Positions 26,556 through 35,642 of a stretch of 64,000 nt of DNA are shown piece after piece (position 1 is the first letter of the stretch; every line of letters starts with the position of its first letter). The translations under genes and the position numbers were made by a program. The stretch covers positions 220,204-284,203 of the forward strand of contig NZ_JAQOTJ010000005.1 in assembly GCF_028401955.1 (NCBI RefSeq). The letters are read 5' to 3'. This DNA is from Bacillus sp. BP-3 (GTDB taxonomy: Bacteria > Bacillota > Bacilli > Bacillales > Bacillaceae_G). Under the pieces are notes generated by a model. That model saw only the letters and a program-made list of their open reading frames with translations, was not told the origin of the DNA and did not search any database.

Positions 26556-27221
26556 TTATTTCTCATACTGCTTCATAATACGAGCTAATTCATCATCTAC
26601 AGCTGAGTTTTTGTTTAAACTCGCAAATTCGTCATCTAATGATTTTTCTTTTTTATAAATTTCTCCGCTCGCTTCTGCTTCAGCTTCTAATTGAAGAGCT
26701 TTTTCTTCCATCCGGCTTAAACCTGCTTTTGCTGTATTCGCATCAAAACCAGACATTGCCTGATTAATATTCTTTTGTGCTTTTGCTGCGTTCACACGCG
26801 CTACAAGCGTTTCACGTTTATTTTTTAATTCTGTTAATTGCTTACGCATTTCTTCTAATTTCATACGAAGATTATCAGCAGCCGCTTTATTTTGCTCATA
26901 GCTTGCTTTATATTCATTCATTTTTTGTTCTGCAGTTTGCTTTTCTTCTAAAGCACGGCGTGCAAGATCAATGTTATTTGCTTGAACAGCCATATGCGCT
27001 TGTTCTTCACGTTTCTTTACAAGTGCTTCTTGCTCTTCAAACAACAATTTAAATTTTTTCTCAAGTGCAATTTGTGCTGCTACGCTTTTCTCAGCTTCTT
27101 GTACATCCTCTTGCATATCACGTAAATACTGATCCGTCATTTTAACTGGATCTTCCGCTTTTTCAATTAATGAATATACATTTGACATCGTTAAATCTCT
27201 TAATCGCTTAAATACAGACAT
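26556..27221 (-). CDS. pspA: PspA/IM30 family phage shock protein A
   Basis: Peripheral membrane protein that polymerises on and protects the membrane (ESCRT-III-like). 221 residues, nearly all coiled coil, with the amphipathic first helix MSVFKRLRDLTMSNVYSLI and the EDP motif (KAEDPVKM). First gene of a four-gene operon with DUF350, DUF4178 and DUF4247 genes. AGGAGGAATTAGA precedes the ATG. TATAAT on the minus strand around 27330-27340 is a possible -10. Confidence 0.9.
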   Translation of the reverse strand: MSVFKRLRDLTMSNVYSLIEKAEDPVKMTDQYLRDMQEDVQEAEKSVAAQIALEKKFKLLFEEQEALVKKREEQAHMAVQANNIDLARRALEEKQTAEQKMNEYKASYEQNKAAADNLRMKLEEMRKQLTELKNKRETLVARVNAAKAQKNINQAMSGFDANTAKAGLSRMEEKALQLEAEAEASGEIYKKEKSLDDEFASLNKNSAVDDELARIMKQYEK

Positions 27222-27417
27222 TCTAATTCCTCCTAAGTAAATTGCTTCCTATTTCAAATTCAGTACTTGGAAAACCCAAAAATCTCCCTTTACAGTAAGA
27301 ATATTCATATTTCAAACCCATGTGTACATTATATCAAAAATAAAATGCACTTACATCTTGTTTTACAAATATACAAACGATAATCTGACATTCCCGCTAC
27401 AACTTGTAAAAAGTAGA

Positions 27418-27453
27418 TAAAAAAAGCTCTGCGAAATTCGCAAAGCTTTTTTC
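27418..27453. terminator. Terminator of the feo operon
   Basis: AAAAAAGCTCTGCGA and TCGCAAAGCTTTTTT pair around AAT. It directly follows the stop of the Cys-rich gene on the minus strand. Confidence 0.9.
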
Positions 27454-27620
27454 TATTTATTCACGACTTGCTCCATATCCGGGCTGCAAATCTTTGACTG
27501 ACACGATTTATTTAAGGAACATGCTGCACATTTCCCTTTTTTGCTTCGTTTTACGAAGTTCATTAGCGTATATCCTGCATATCCAAAAATGACAGCTCCA
27601 ATTACAATGTTAACTATCAT
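27453..27620 (-). CDS. FeoB-associated Cys-rich membrane protein
   Basis: A 55-codon gene. One membrane helix (IVNIVIGAVIFGYAGYTLM) is followed by a basic segment and four or five Cys (GKCAACSLNKSCQSKIC). This is the usual small protein encoded after feoB in Firmicutes; it probably assists iron handling at the membrane. AAAGGAGA lies 9 bases ahead of the ATG. It follows feoB by 16 bases and ends at the operon terminator. Confidence 0.85.
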   Translation of the reverse strand: MIVNIVIGAVIFGYAGYTLMNFVKRSKKGKCAACSLNKSCQSKICSPDMEQVVNK

Positions 27621-27636
27621 TATGATACATCTCCTT

Positions 27637-29625
27637 TTAGAATCCGAGTATGGATCCGACTTGGTATATTACTAGTGTTAATACGTATGCAACCACAAGC
27701 GGGTACACAACAGAGAAAATCGTCCACTTTAGAGATCCTGTTTCACGACGGATAACCGCAACTGTTGCTAAACATGGTACATATAATAAAATAAAGAACA
27801 TGAACGAATATGCTGATAACGTTGTGAAATGCGTACCGATTACGTTTCCTAGTACATCTTCTTTCACAGAATAAATAATTGCCATTGTCGAAACAACAAC
27901 TTCTTTTGCTAAAAATCCTGTTAACAGAGATGCAGCTGCTTGCCATGTTCCAAACCCAAGCGGCGCAAGAATTGGAGCGAATAATCCGCCAATCATTGCT
28001 AAGAAACTATCACCCATATCTACACCAAATCCAGATGGGCCCGCATAGTTTAATAACCAAATCACAACAGAACCACCGAAGATAAATGTACCTGCTTTAC
28101 GTACAAATCCTTTTCCTTTTTCCCACGTACTACGCCATAATGTTTTTACTTGCGGCACACGGTAAGGCGGAAGTTCAATAACGAAAATAGATTTCTCTTC
28201 TTTTAAAACCGTAATAGACATAATTTTTGTAACGACTAACGCTAGAATAACACCAATGAGATATAAAGAAAATACAACAACCGCTTGACTATTTGGGAAA
28301 AAGACCCCTGCAAATAATGCATATACAGGTAAACGGGCTGAACATGACATAAACGGTGTCACTAAAATCGTAAGCAACCTCTCTTTTTCCTGTTCAATCG
28401 TTCTCGCCGCCATAATGCCTGGTACATTACAACCAAAACCGATAATCATAGGAATAAACGCTTTTCCGTTTAGTCCAAAAAACTCCATCACACGATCCAT
28501 AACAACGGCAATACGCGCCATATATCCAGAATCTTCTAATAATGAAATAAAGAAGAACAATACGAAAATTTGCGGTACGAATACTAATACAGCACCCACT
28601 CCTGCAATAATTCCATCTGTAACGAGCGCTCGAATGAAATCAGACGCTCCAATATTCGTAAGCCCTGCTGTTACCCAATCTGTAAGTGGTCCACCGACAA
28701 ATGCATCAAATTGATCAGATAAAGGCGTTCCAATCCACGAAAACGTAACTTGAAAAATTAAAAACATGATTCCTAAAAAGATCGGTATCCCCAAAATTTT
28801 ATGCGTAATTAATTTATCAATTCTTTCCGAAAATGGAATGCTTCCTTCTTTTTCATGACGAATCACACTTGTTTTCAACTTTTCAATATACGCTGCACGT
28901 ACCCCGTATATGTGCTGATCTAGTGTAACATCTAATTCTTCTTCCAATGCAGAGCGAATTGCTACAAGTTCTTTATATACATGCGACTTGGCAAGTTCTT
29001 TCTCTACCACTTCGTTATTTCCTAAAAATTGAAGCGCAAGCCATCTTGCCTGGTCATCATTTTCTCGCTGCAATTTCTCCATAACGCGCTGGATTCCTGT
29101 CTCTACCGCTTTACCATACGAAAGAATAAACGGTTTCTGCTCCGCCTTATCGCTTTCATGAAGAGCAGCCAATAATTCCTCACAGCCTTTTCCACTTCTT
29201 GCTATAACGGGAATCACTGTTACACCTAGCATTTCAGATAACTTCTTTACATCAATCAAAATCCCGCGTTGTTTTGCCACATCAATCATATTTAAACCAA
29301 TAGAAAGTGGTTTTCCAAATTCCAACAATTGTAATGTTAAATGCATATTACGTTCAAATTGTGAAGAGTCGACAATATTTAACATACGATGAAATTCTTC
29401 TGTTAATAAAAACTGCGTAACAACCCCTTCATCACGGGATACAGGATTTAAATCGTATATACCTGGTAAATCTATTAACATTCCTTGCTTATCTTTTAAC
29501 TTACCAATCTTTTTTTCTACGGTTACTCCGCTCCAGTTCCCAACATATTCATAAGAACCAGTAAGCGCATTAAACAATGATGTTTTTCCCGTATTCGGAT
29601 TTCCTAGCAAAGCAACCTTGTTCAC
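27637..29625 (-). CDS. feoB: Ferrous iron transporter FeoB
   Basis: Fe(II) importer of 662 residues. The N-terminal G domain has G1 GNPNTGKTS (8-16), G3 DLPG, and G4 NMID; a helical GDI-like linker follows, then about eight membrane helices with the two Gate motifs ([32 protein letters not shown]). Starts with GTG after AAAGGTGG. Overlaps feoA by four bases. A Fur box precedes feoA. Confidence 0.95.
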   Translation of the reverse strand: MNKVALLGNPNTGKTSLFNALTGSYEYVGNWSGVTVEKKIGKLKDKQGMLIDLPGIYDLNPVSRDEGVVTQFLLTEEFHRMLNIVDSSQFERNMHLTLQLLEFGKPLSIGLNMIDVAKQRGILIDVKKLSEMLGVTVIPVIARSGKGCEELLAALHESDKAEQKPFILSYGKAVETGIQRVMEKLQRENDDQARWLALQFLGNNEVVEKELAKSHVYKELVAIRSALEEELDVTLDQHIYGVRAAYIEKLKTSVIRHEKEGSIPFSERIDKLITHKILGIPIFLGIMFLIFQVTFSWIGTPLSDQFDAFVGGPLTDWVTAGLTNIGASDFIRALVTDGIIAGVGAVLVFVPQIFVLFFFISLLEDSGYMARIAVVMDRVMEFFGLNGKAFIPMIIGFGCNVPGIMAARTIEQEKERLLTILVTPFMSCSARLPVYALFAGVFFPNSQAVVVFSLYLIGVILALVVTKIMSITVLKEEKSIFVIELPPYRVPQVKTLWRSTWEKGKGFVRKAGTFIFGGSVVIWLLNYAGPSGFGVDMGDSFLAMIGGLFAPILAPLGFGTWQAAASLLTGFLAKEVVVSTMAIIYSVKEDVLGNVIGTHFTTLSAYSFMFFILLYVPCLATVAVIRRETGSLKWTIFSVVYPLVVAYVLTLVIYQVGSILGF

Positions 29626-29849
29626 GTTAATTCCACCTTTATCATTTTCGCATCACAATGACGAATAGAGATTAATTGCCCACGGCATTCTAATGTACAT
29701 GGACCATTAAGCATTGCTTTTTGTTTTATACAAAGCTCGCATCCTTCAGAAAATCCAAATGAAGCTAAGCGACGTTTTAATAATTTATCAAGAGATTGTA
29801 AATCTTTCACACGTACTTTTTCATCTATACTCATATCAACTAAATTCAT
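29622..29849 (-). CDS. feoA: Ferrous iron transport protein A
   Basis: 75-residue SH3-like cytosolic partner of FeoB ([12 protein letters not shown], then [12 protein letters not shown]). The frame opens with a TTG at 29852, but ATG 29849 has the better spacing from GAGGGGG. Directly downstream of a Fur box. Confidence 0.9.
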   Translation of the reverse strand: MNLVDMSIDEKVRVKDLQSLDKLLKRRLASFGFSEGCELCIKQKAMLNGPCTLECRGQLISIRHCDAKMIKVELT

Positions 29850-29868
29850 CAAATTATCCCCCTCAAAA

Positions 29869-29887
29869 GATAACGATAATTATTATC
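29869..29887. promoter_or_regulatory. Fur box upstream of feoA
   Basis: GATAACGATAATTATTATC differs from the classic 19-bp Fur box (GATAATGATAATCATTATC) at two positions. It begins 20 bases ahead of the feoA start, so iron-Fur repression of feoAB is expected. Confidence 0.88.
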
Positions 29888-30030
29888 AATATCAATTATA
29901 ACATGACTCTCTGAAAAAACACTATACAATATGCTGTGAATTTATTACTATTTTTTGTACAATTTCAGCTTATTTAACATAAAAATTGTTGTTATATTGA
30001 ATAAAGTCTGACCCGCTCTCGCTTTCTACC

Positions 30031-30117
30031 TTTTTTAAACCTCGCACGTGGAAAAATAAAGGACTGACTACTTCTACGCACAGCCAATCCCTCTCGCCCT
30101 TCCTAAAAAGAAAAGGT
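30031..30117. repeat. Structured repeat element, copy 2
   Basis: Same block order as 6061-6150: TTTTTTAAAC, GCACGTGG, hairpin arms GGACTGACT and AGCCAATCC, CTCTCG, CCTAAAAAGAAAAGGT. The element may extend left to about 30003 (GACCCGCTCTCGC). It lies between the feo promoter and the TPP riboswitch; no gene overlaps it. Confidence 0.65.
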
Positions 30118-30186
30118 TTTATATTTTCATTTGCCATTCTTATCCATTGTTATTACAATAATAGTAACAATCTAAGAATCTCGTTG

Positions 30187-30275
30187 TCACAGGGGGAGCC
30201 ACGTTGCTGAGAGGGAATACTTTGTTCCGACCCTTAGAACCTGTTAGTTAATGCTAACGTAGGAATTGTGCAGAC
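30187..30275 (+). promoter_or_regulatory. TPP riboswitch (THI box)
   Basis: Conserved aptamer blocks in order: AGGGGGAGCC, GCTGAGAGGG, ACCCTTAGAACCTG, GTTAATGCTAACGTAGG. It lies upstream of a thiamine transporter gene and is followed by the expression hairpin at 30314-30364. Thiamine pyrophosphate binding should switch thiT off. Confidence 0.95.
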
Positions 30276-30313
30276 GTATATACATAAGTAGTGATTTTCA
30301 ATTTGTGTATTTT

Positions 30314-30364
30314 CATCCCCCTATGATAAGGATTCTTCTTTTGTAACTTGGATGTAGGGGGATT
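30314..30364 (+). terminator. Riboswitch expression hairpin ahead of thiT
   Basis: CATCCCCCTA pairs with TAGGGGGATG-type sequence (TAGGGGGAT at 30355-30363), followed by only five T. The right arm is also the thiT ribosome binding site (GGGGG, 9 bases before the ATG), so the stem can block both transcription and ribosome access. Confidence 0.75.
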
Positions 30365-30369
30365 TTTAC

Positions 30370-30969
30370 ATGCGTAACACAAATTTACAAGCAATGATAG
30401 AGGCAGCGATTCTCGCAGCATTTGCGTTAGTTATCGACATTTTGCCGCTCTCTATTAAACTTCCAACAGGCGGTTCTATCTCATTTGCTATGATTCCAAT
30501 TTTTATTGTTGCTTACCGCTGGGGATTTAAAGCGAGTTTCTTAAGTGGTCTCGTTTGGGGATTATTACAAATTGTCGCAGCAGATGCAGCTATTTTTACG
30601 CCGGTACAAGCGTTTATTGAATACTTCATCGCCTTTGCCTTTATTGGCTTTGCTGGATTATTTCATGCACCAATTCAACAAGCAATTGCCAATAAACAAA
30701 AAGCAAAAGCAACTATGTATATCATTATTGCTACGTTTATTGGTAGCTTAGCTCGTTACTTTTGGCACTTCATTGCCGGCGTAATCTTCTTTGGACAATA
30801 TGCACCAAAAGGACAATCAGCTGTTTTATATTCCTTTATCTATAACGGCATCACAATGATTGGTTCTTTCGCAATGTGTGCGGTTCTACTTGTCGTTCTA
30901 TTTACAACAGCACCGCGCTTATTTACAAGCTCGAATGCACATCATACAAACAGAAAAAAGATTGCTTAA
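30370..30969 (+). CDS. thiT: Thiamine ECF transporter S component ThiT
   Basis: Membrane thiamine-binding subunit that works with the shared ECF module. 199 residues, six helices; family segments ISFAMIPIFIVAYRWGFK and RYFWHFIAGVIFFG are present (relative of B. subtilis YuaJ). Under a TPP riboswitch. Its stop codon lies inside the terminator hairpin. Confidence 0.93.
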   Translation: MRNTNLQAMIEAAILAAFALVIDILPLSIKLPTGGSISFAMIPIFIVAYRWGFKASFLSGLVWGLLQIVAADAAIFTPVQAFIEYFIAFAFIGFAGLFHAPIQQAIANKQKAKATMYIIIATFIGSLARYFWHFIAGVIFFGQYAPKGQSAVLYSFIYNGITMIGSFAMCAVLLVVLFTTAPRLFTSSNAHHTNRKKIA

Positions 30970-30988
30970 ACAGCAATCTTTTTTTACC
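30953..30988 (+). terminator. Terminator of thiT
   Basis: AAAAAAGATTGCT and AGCAATCTTTTTT pair around TAAAC, overlapping the stop codon. Confidence 0.9.
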
Positions 30989-31009
30989 TCAGTATTCCAA
31001 GTTATTTTC

Positions 31010-31333
31010 CTAATGTGATTCTCTTTTTCTTACGATTTCGGGAGTTTGAGAATGGAGTGCGCAGCTGCTCTCAAAATTATTCTTACCGTTTTGCTTATGA
31101 ATCCAAGATTTCATCTCATTCCATAAAACAACTCTATGCACATCATACCCTATGTGATATTGCTCATTTATGTTCTCTTTGTAGTTCTCATTCCATTTGT
31201 ACCATACTATTTTATCGCGTGAATCTACTGGTATTTCTCGCCGATCAATGACAGTTGTACAATCCTTATTATTAGCTAACATAATTGCGTCATTCTCTAA
31301 TAATAAAGCAAGAGCCTCTGAGTGCTTCTCCAT
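31010..31333 (-). CDS. Small soluble protein, unknown
   Basis: 107 residues, no signal or membrane segment, Trp- and Asn-rich (IVWYKWNENYKENINEQ). AAGGGAGA lies 5 bases ahead of the ATG. Upstream are two CCTTACA motifs and a CTTACA..TGTAAG palindrome (31441-31471). No family recognised. Confidence 0.55.
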   Translation of the reverse strand: MEKHSEALALLLENDAIMLANNKDCTTVIDRREIPVDSRDKIVWYKWNENYKENINEQYHIGYDVHRVVLWNEMKSWIHKQNGKNNFESSCALHSQTPEIVRKRESH

Positions 31334-31440
31334 TCTCTTTCTCCCTTCAGTTGTAGTACCTAACGTCTTATTTCCCTAAAATGTGTGTGCCTTACATAGA
31401 TAAGTTTATTCAAAATAACGTTGCTTAACTATCGATTAAC

Positions 31441-31471
31441 CTTACAAAGAACCTTACATTTTTGTAAGAAT
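31441..31471. promoter_or_regulatory. TTACA repeat and palindrome, possible regulator site
   Basis: CCTTACA occurs twice 12 bases apart and the second copy forms CTTACATTTTTGTAAG. A similar arrangement lies at 38522-38549 near the Bce-type operon. It could be an operator for a response regulator, or a weak terminator of the permease gene at 31508. Confidence 0.35.
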
Positions 31472-31507
31472 TATAATATCAAATAAAAATATACAAATAT
31501 AAAAATT

Positions 31508-32425
31508 TCATTTACAATCTTTCTCAAACTGCAATTCCTTATACCCATTCACAATTTTCGTCATACAAAATAATAAAATCATATAAAACAGAACTGGAAT
31601 CATAATAATTCTCGGTTCAATCATGAGCTCTACATAATAATAACTAATCAAATTCGACCACTCATTTAAATATGGAAAATACAAGTTAAATTGGTCGTGC
31701 GTTTGTCCGGAAACAATCTTCGTTCCTCCAAGAAACAACTTAAAAATAGACAAATGCAACATAAGAAGGAGCACTTGTACCATTTGTTCTCCCACTTGAA
31801 AGATAATTTGTGGACTTAGTGCCTTAATCATATGCGTTCGAAATACATGCCCTTTACTTCCTCCCAATAAGAATGAGCTTTGCACATAATCCTTCTGCCA
31901 AATCTGCTGAATTTCTTGCTGAAATAATCGCGTTAAACTCGGAAGGGCAACGAGAATGAACACCGCAATTTGTATATATAATAATTGGACATTTGTAACA
32001 ACCTGCTCCGTCCGTATTTCATATATGACAAAAGGAGTGAGTAAGAAAAAACAAAAGATTGTTTGCGGAAATAGTTGCAAATTCATCAAAAAATGATGGA
32101 AGAAAATTAATTTTCGCTTTACATGACTCATAAAAAAACCAATGCATAGCGATACAATAACTCTTACGACGGCAACAAATAGCGCAATTAAAATCGTGTA
32201 TTTTGCCCCGTCCATTACCTTATAAAATAAATCTTCCCCTCTTCGATCTGTTCCGAACCAATACTCACGAGATGGAGAAAACGGTGCAGCTTCTACAAGT
32301 GTGTCATTTTCATCATAACGATATTGCTTCACTGCAGGTTCATGCTGTACATATGGCAGAAAAAAACTAATAAGAAGCAAAAGAAAAACAATGGTAACAA
32401 ATATAATCTGGAAGTGCCTACGCAT
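31508..32425 (-). CDS. Oligopeptide-type ABC permease (OppC/DppC class)
   Basis: 305 residues, six or so helices. Extracytoplasmic PFSPSREYWFGTDRRGEDLF near residues 47-66 is the usual DppC/OppC entry motif; the coupling loop is near SSFLLGGSKGHVFRTHM. The frame opens at 32524, but AAAGGAGA sets ATG 32425, which overlaps the upstream permease by 8 bases. No ATPase or receptor gene is adjacent, which is odd for this class. Confidence 0.75.
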   Translation of the reverse strand: MRRHFQIIFVTIVFLLLLISFFLPYVQHEPAVKQYRYDENDTLVEAAPFSPSREYWFGTDRRGEDLFYKVMDGAKYTILIALFVAVVRVIVSLCIGFFMSHVKRKLIFFHHFLMNLQLFPQTIFCFFLLTPFVIYEIRTEQVVTNVQLLYIQIAVFILVALPSLTRLFQQEIQQIWQKDYVQSSFLLGGSKGHVFRTHMIKALSPQIIFQVGEQMVQVLLLMLHLSIFKLFLGGTKIVSGQTHDQFNLYFPYLNEWSNLISYYYVELMIEPRIIMIPVLFYMILLFCMTKIVNGYKELQFEKDCK

Positions 32426-33320
32426 ACATTTTCTCCTTTCGCCATTGTAGAAATAGAACGACTCCATAAATAGGTACGATAAAAAGCAAAAGCAAATACA
32501 CAATGACCGATGGATCTTGACCACTCATTATAATGGACAATATCCCATTTGCATGAAACAGATATTCAAAAATGAACAAGTTTGTCACGAGAATTAACAA
32601 TATATATTGCACGTGATTCATAACAGAAACGATAACATTCCGAAAAATATGTCTACACAAAATATACATTTCACTAAAACCTCGTGCCTTTGCGAAGGTA
32701 ACATACTCTTGCTTTCGTTCCTCGCCGATAAGTAATAGTTGCAGTTGAAATAATGAGATAGTCGGTAAAACAGATAGAATGAGGATTGGTAGTACGATGG
32801 ATGGATTTTGTTCTGTAGAAATTGGATTTAATGCTAAAAAGTCTATATTTCGATACACACTTATAATAAGAAGCTGAATAAAGAAAATAAAAAAGACATC
32901 CGGAACTGTCTTCAAAATGGATACAAACCCTTCTATTATTATACGAATGTTTCTTGGTAGCATAGCAACTCCTACACTACTGATAACTGCAAACAAAACA
33001 GATACAACGAATGCGCCGAAAATAAGCCCAATCGAATATATATAAGGCTTTATTACAACAGGAAAGAGCGGGTATTCCCTTTTCTGCATCACAAATACTT
33101 CTACATTATCTGGAATGGCTCGTACTTGCGTTCCAATTGTCATCTTTAACTGCGCAGGGTGCAATATCGAAGAGAAAACATTTATAATTTGCGAGAGGAA
33201 CGGTTTCACATGAAATCCAACATCTCTTCCATCTACAAATAATGTTGGTAAACATACTAACAGAGTAAATGTCACTAGAAGCAAACAAATATGAACAAGA
33301 GTCACTAGAAGTTTCCGCAT
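32418..33320 (-). CDS. Oligopeptide-type ABC permease (OppB/DppB class)
   Basis: 300 residues with about six helices. A periplasmic-type segment follows helix 1, and the cytoplasmic loop EYVTFAKARGFSEMYILCRHIFRN is the EAA-like coupling motif of OppB/DppB proteins. First gene of a two-permease operon. The likely partner ATPases and binding protein are encoded elsewhere, if the pair is functional. Confidence 0.75.
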   Translation of the reverse strand: MRKLLVTLVHICLLLVTFTLLVCLPTLFVDGRDVGFHVKPFLSQIINVFSSILHPAQLKMTIGTQVRAIPDNVEVFVMQKREYPLFPVVIKPYIYSIGLIFGAFVVSVLFAVISSVGVAMLPRNIRIIIEGFVSILKTVPDVFFIFFIQLLIISVYRNIDFLALNPISTEQNPSIVLPILILSVLPTISLFQLQLLLIGEERKQEYVTFAKARGFSEMYILCRHIFRNVIVSVMNHVQYILLILVTNLFIFEYLFHANGILSIIMSGQDPSVIVYLLLLFIVPIYGVVLFLQWRKEKMYA

Positions 33321-33458
33321 AGTCCACCTGCCTTTTTACTCTATTATATTCTTAATATTATGTGTATTCTATTTAAAGTAAGTACTCTTTTTTGACTTTT
33401 CCACCTCAATCCTTTACAGTCAAACTGTTCATAAGTTTTACAACGTAGGAGGCTTTCG

Positions 33459-33989
33459 ATGGATATTCAAATAAAAGACACTTTAATCTCACAAGAACAG
33501 CTGCAAGAAAAAGTAAAAGAATTAGCGCTGCAAATCGAACGTGATTTTGAAGGAGAAGAAATTTTTGTTATTGCTGTGTTAAAAGGTTCTTTCGTATTTG
33601 CAGCAGATTTAATTCGCCATATTAAAAATGATGTAACAATTGACTTCATTTCGGCATCTAGCTATGGAAACCAAACAACAACAACTGGAAAAGTAAAATT
33701 ATTAAAAGATATCGATGTAAATATTACTGGTAAAAACGTAATCGTAGTAGAAGATATTATCGATTCTGGTTTAACACTTCACTTCTTAAAAGACCATTTC
33801 TTAATGCATAAACCAAAAACGTTAAAATTCTGTACGCTTCTTGATAAACCAGAACGCCGTAAAGTTGACTTAACAGCGGAATATGTTGGCTTCGTAATCC
33901 CAGATGAATTTATCGTTGGTTACGGCATTGACTGTGCTGAGAAATATCGTAACTTACCGTTTATTGCATCAGTTGCAACAGATAAATAA
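33459..33989 (+). CDS. hpt: Hypoxanthine phosphoribosyltransferase
   Basis: Purine salvage enzyme making IMP or GMP from hypoxanthine or guanine and PRPP. 176 residues, usual length. PRPP motif VVEDIIDSGLTL (about residues 98-109), N-terminal VLKGSFVFAADL, and C-terminal DEFIVGYGIDCAEKYRNLP. Bacillus normally has an hprT near tilS and ftsH, so this may be a second copy. TAGGAGG precedes the ATG. Monocistronic, with a strong terminator. Confidence 0.92.
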   Translation: MDIQIKDTLISQEQLQEKVKELALQIERDFEGEEIFVIAVLKGSFVFAADLIRHIKNDVTIDFISASSYGNQTTTTGKVKLLKDIDVNITGKNVIVVEDIIDSGLTLHFLKDHFLMHKPKTLKFCTLLDKPERRKVDLTAEYVGFVIPDEFIVGYGIDCAEKYRNLPFIASVATDK

Positions 33990-34010
33990 TACGACATACA
34001 TACTTAGCAA

Positions 34011-34060
34011 AAAACGAGGTTGTCCCAAAAGTAAGACTTTTGAGCAGCCTCGTCTTTTCA
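34011..34060 (+). terminator. Terminator of hpt
   Basis: ACGAGGTTGTCCCAAAAGT pairs with ACTTTTGAGCAGCCTCGT around AAG, then CTTTT. A related sequence lies inverted at 35591-35640. Confidence 0.85.
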
Positions 34061-34187
34061 TATTAATAAAAAAACGCCCTTTTTTCCGTCCAAAATATCG
34101 ACTCAAATCCAATATTGATAATCCTTATTTCTTAATATACAATTATTATATAATTATTAGTTTATTGTAACTAAGGAGACAAATACC

Positions 34188-35435
34188 ATGACACTTACTA
34201 ACGCAAAAAATAGACCGCTGCTTGTTCCCAAATATATGCAACAATTCTCTTGTATAGGATCAGAATGTGAAGATTCTTGTTGTATTGGATGGAGAGTAAC
34301 TGTTGATGAAGATACGTATAAAAAATACAAAAAATCTCGTGATTTAGAATTAAAGTCGCTTTTCAAAAATAAGGTAACAAGACAACGTTCAAATCCTTCT
34401 TCTGAGTCTTACGCTAAAATTCAAATGGAGGATGGAAGAAGATGTTCCTTCCTATCTGAAGAGAATCTTTGCAGAGTTCAATTAAAATTAGGAGAAGAGT
34501 ATTTATCTAATACTTGTACAGTCTACCCTCGCTCTATTAATAGTATTAACGGCATAATTGAGAAATCAGCCACTATGTCATGTCCTGAAGCTGCACGTTT
34601 AGCTCTTTTGAATCCAAATGGAATTGATTTTGCTGAGATAGAAGAACCAGCTAATACTCGTGGATCTATTGTAAGACAGTTAAAAACAGATGGCCTGAAA
34701 ATGGATAATACACCCCAAAAATATTTTTGGGAATTACGTGTTTTTTCTATTCAAGTTATTCAAGACCGCTCTTATACGCTAGCGGAGCGTCTTATCATTT
34801 TAGGAATGTTCTATCAAAATGTACAGAAACACATCGATCAAGGTGATGTTCATGCAATTCCAAATGTCATTGCTAATTTCACTGATTGGATGTCTAATCA
34901 AGGAATGAAAGAGTCACTTGACAAAATACCTACTCAGTTATCTGTGCAAATGGCATTGTGTAAAGATTTAGTAGGTTATCGTACTAACCAATCTATCACA
35001 AGCCAACGATACCGTGACTGTTTAGATGAAATGTTAAAAGGTATTCAATATACAGAGGAAGCAACTATTGAAGAACTTACAACGTACTATAAAAAGGCCT
35101 ATGAAGAATTTTACAAGCCATTTATGACAGAACATGAATACATTTTAGAAAACTATCTAGTCAATTATATATTTAAAAACTTGTTTCCGTTTGGACAAAA
35201 GACGCTTTTCGATGATTATGTAATGCTAGTCATTCACTATTCAATGATAAAACTTCATTTAATCGGCATGGCAGGTTTTCATAAAGGATTAACAATTGAT
35301 TTAGTAATTAAACTGATCCAATCATTCGCAAAAACAGTTGAGCATAACGTTATTTATCTAAAAGGGGTACTCGATTTACTGAAAAAAAATGAATTTACAA
35401 CAATGCCTTATATGTCAATTTTAGTGAAGAATTAG
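34188..35435 (+). CDS. FliB-like lysine-N-methylase
   Basis: 415 residues. The N-terminal third holds a Cys cluster: SCIGSECEDSCCIGW (residues about 21-35), then RCSFLSEENLCRV, TCTVYPR and SCPEAARLAL, the pattern of FliB, a radical-type enzyme that methylates flagellin lysines in Salmonella. No flagellar gene is nearby, so the target protein is unknown. TAAGGAGACAAATACC precedes the ATG. It stands alone between two terminators. Confidence 0.8.
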   Translation: MTLTNAKNRPLLVPKYMQQFSCIGSECEDSCCIGWRVTVDEDTYKKYKKSRDLELKSLFKNKVTRQRSNPSSESYAKIQMEDGRRCSFLSEENLCRVQLKLGEEYLSNTCTVYPRSINSINGIIEKSATMSCPEAARLALLNPNGIDFAEIEEPANTRGSIVRQLKTDGLKMDNTPQKYFWELRVFSIQVIQDRSYTLAERLIILGMFYQNVQKHIDQGDVHAIPNVIANFTDWMSNQGMKESLDKIPTQLSVQMALCKDLVGYRTNQSITSQRYRDCLDEMLKGIQYTEEATIEELTTYYKKAYEEFYKPFMTEHEYILENYLVNYIFKNLFPFGQKTLFDDYVMLVIHYSMIKLHLIGMAGFHKGLTIDLVIKLIQSFAKTVEHNVIYLKGVLDLLKKNEFTTMPYMSILVKN

Positions 35436-35487
35436 GCAGAAAATCCAGATAAACACTTTGATTTATATCAGCATTATCTAAAAATGT

Positions 35488-35530
35488 ACGCCGCTACTTC
35501 AATCATCGGAGTAGCGGCTATCTTTATTTT
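35488..35530 (+). terminator. Terminator of the FliB-like gene
   Basis: GCCGCTACT pairs with AGTAGCGGC around an 11-base loop, then TATCTTTATTTTT. Confidence 0.85.
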
Positions 35531-35590
35531 TCAGGAGAAAAAATGATGTAGTTGGACTGGTTTATAGGAGGTTTTTTATATTGAAGGCGA

Positions 35591-35640
35591 GAAAAAGGCT
35601 ATCTCCAAAAGGCTAGACCTTTTGTGACAACCTCTTTTTC
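35591..35640 (-). terminator. Terminator of the BceAB-like operon
   Basis: On the minus strand AGGTTGTC.CAAAAGG pairs with CCTTTTGGAGATAGCCT around TCTAG, then five T. It lies directly after the stop of the permease gene at 35643 and resembles the hpt terminator in inverted orientation. Confidence 0.8.
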
Positions 35641-35642
35641 TA

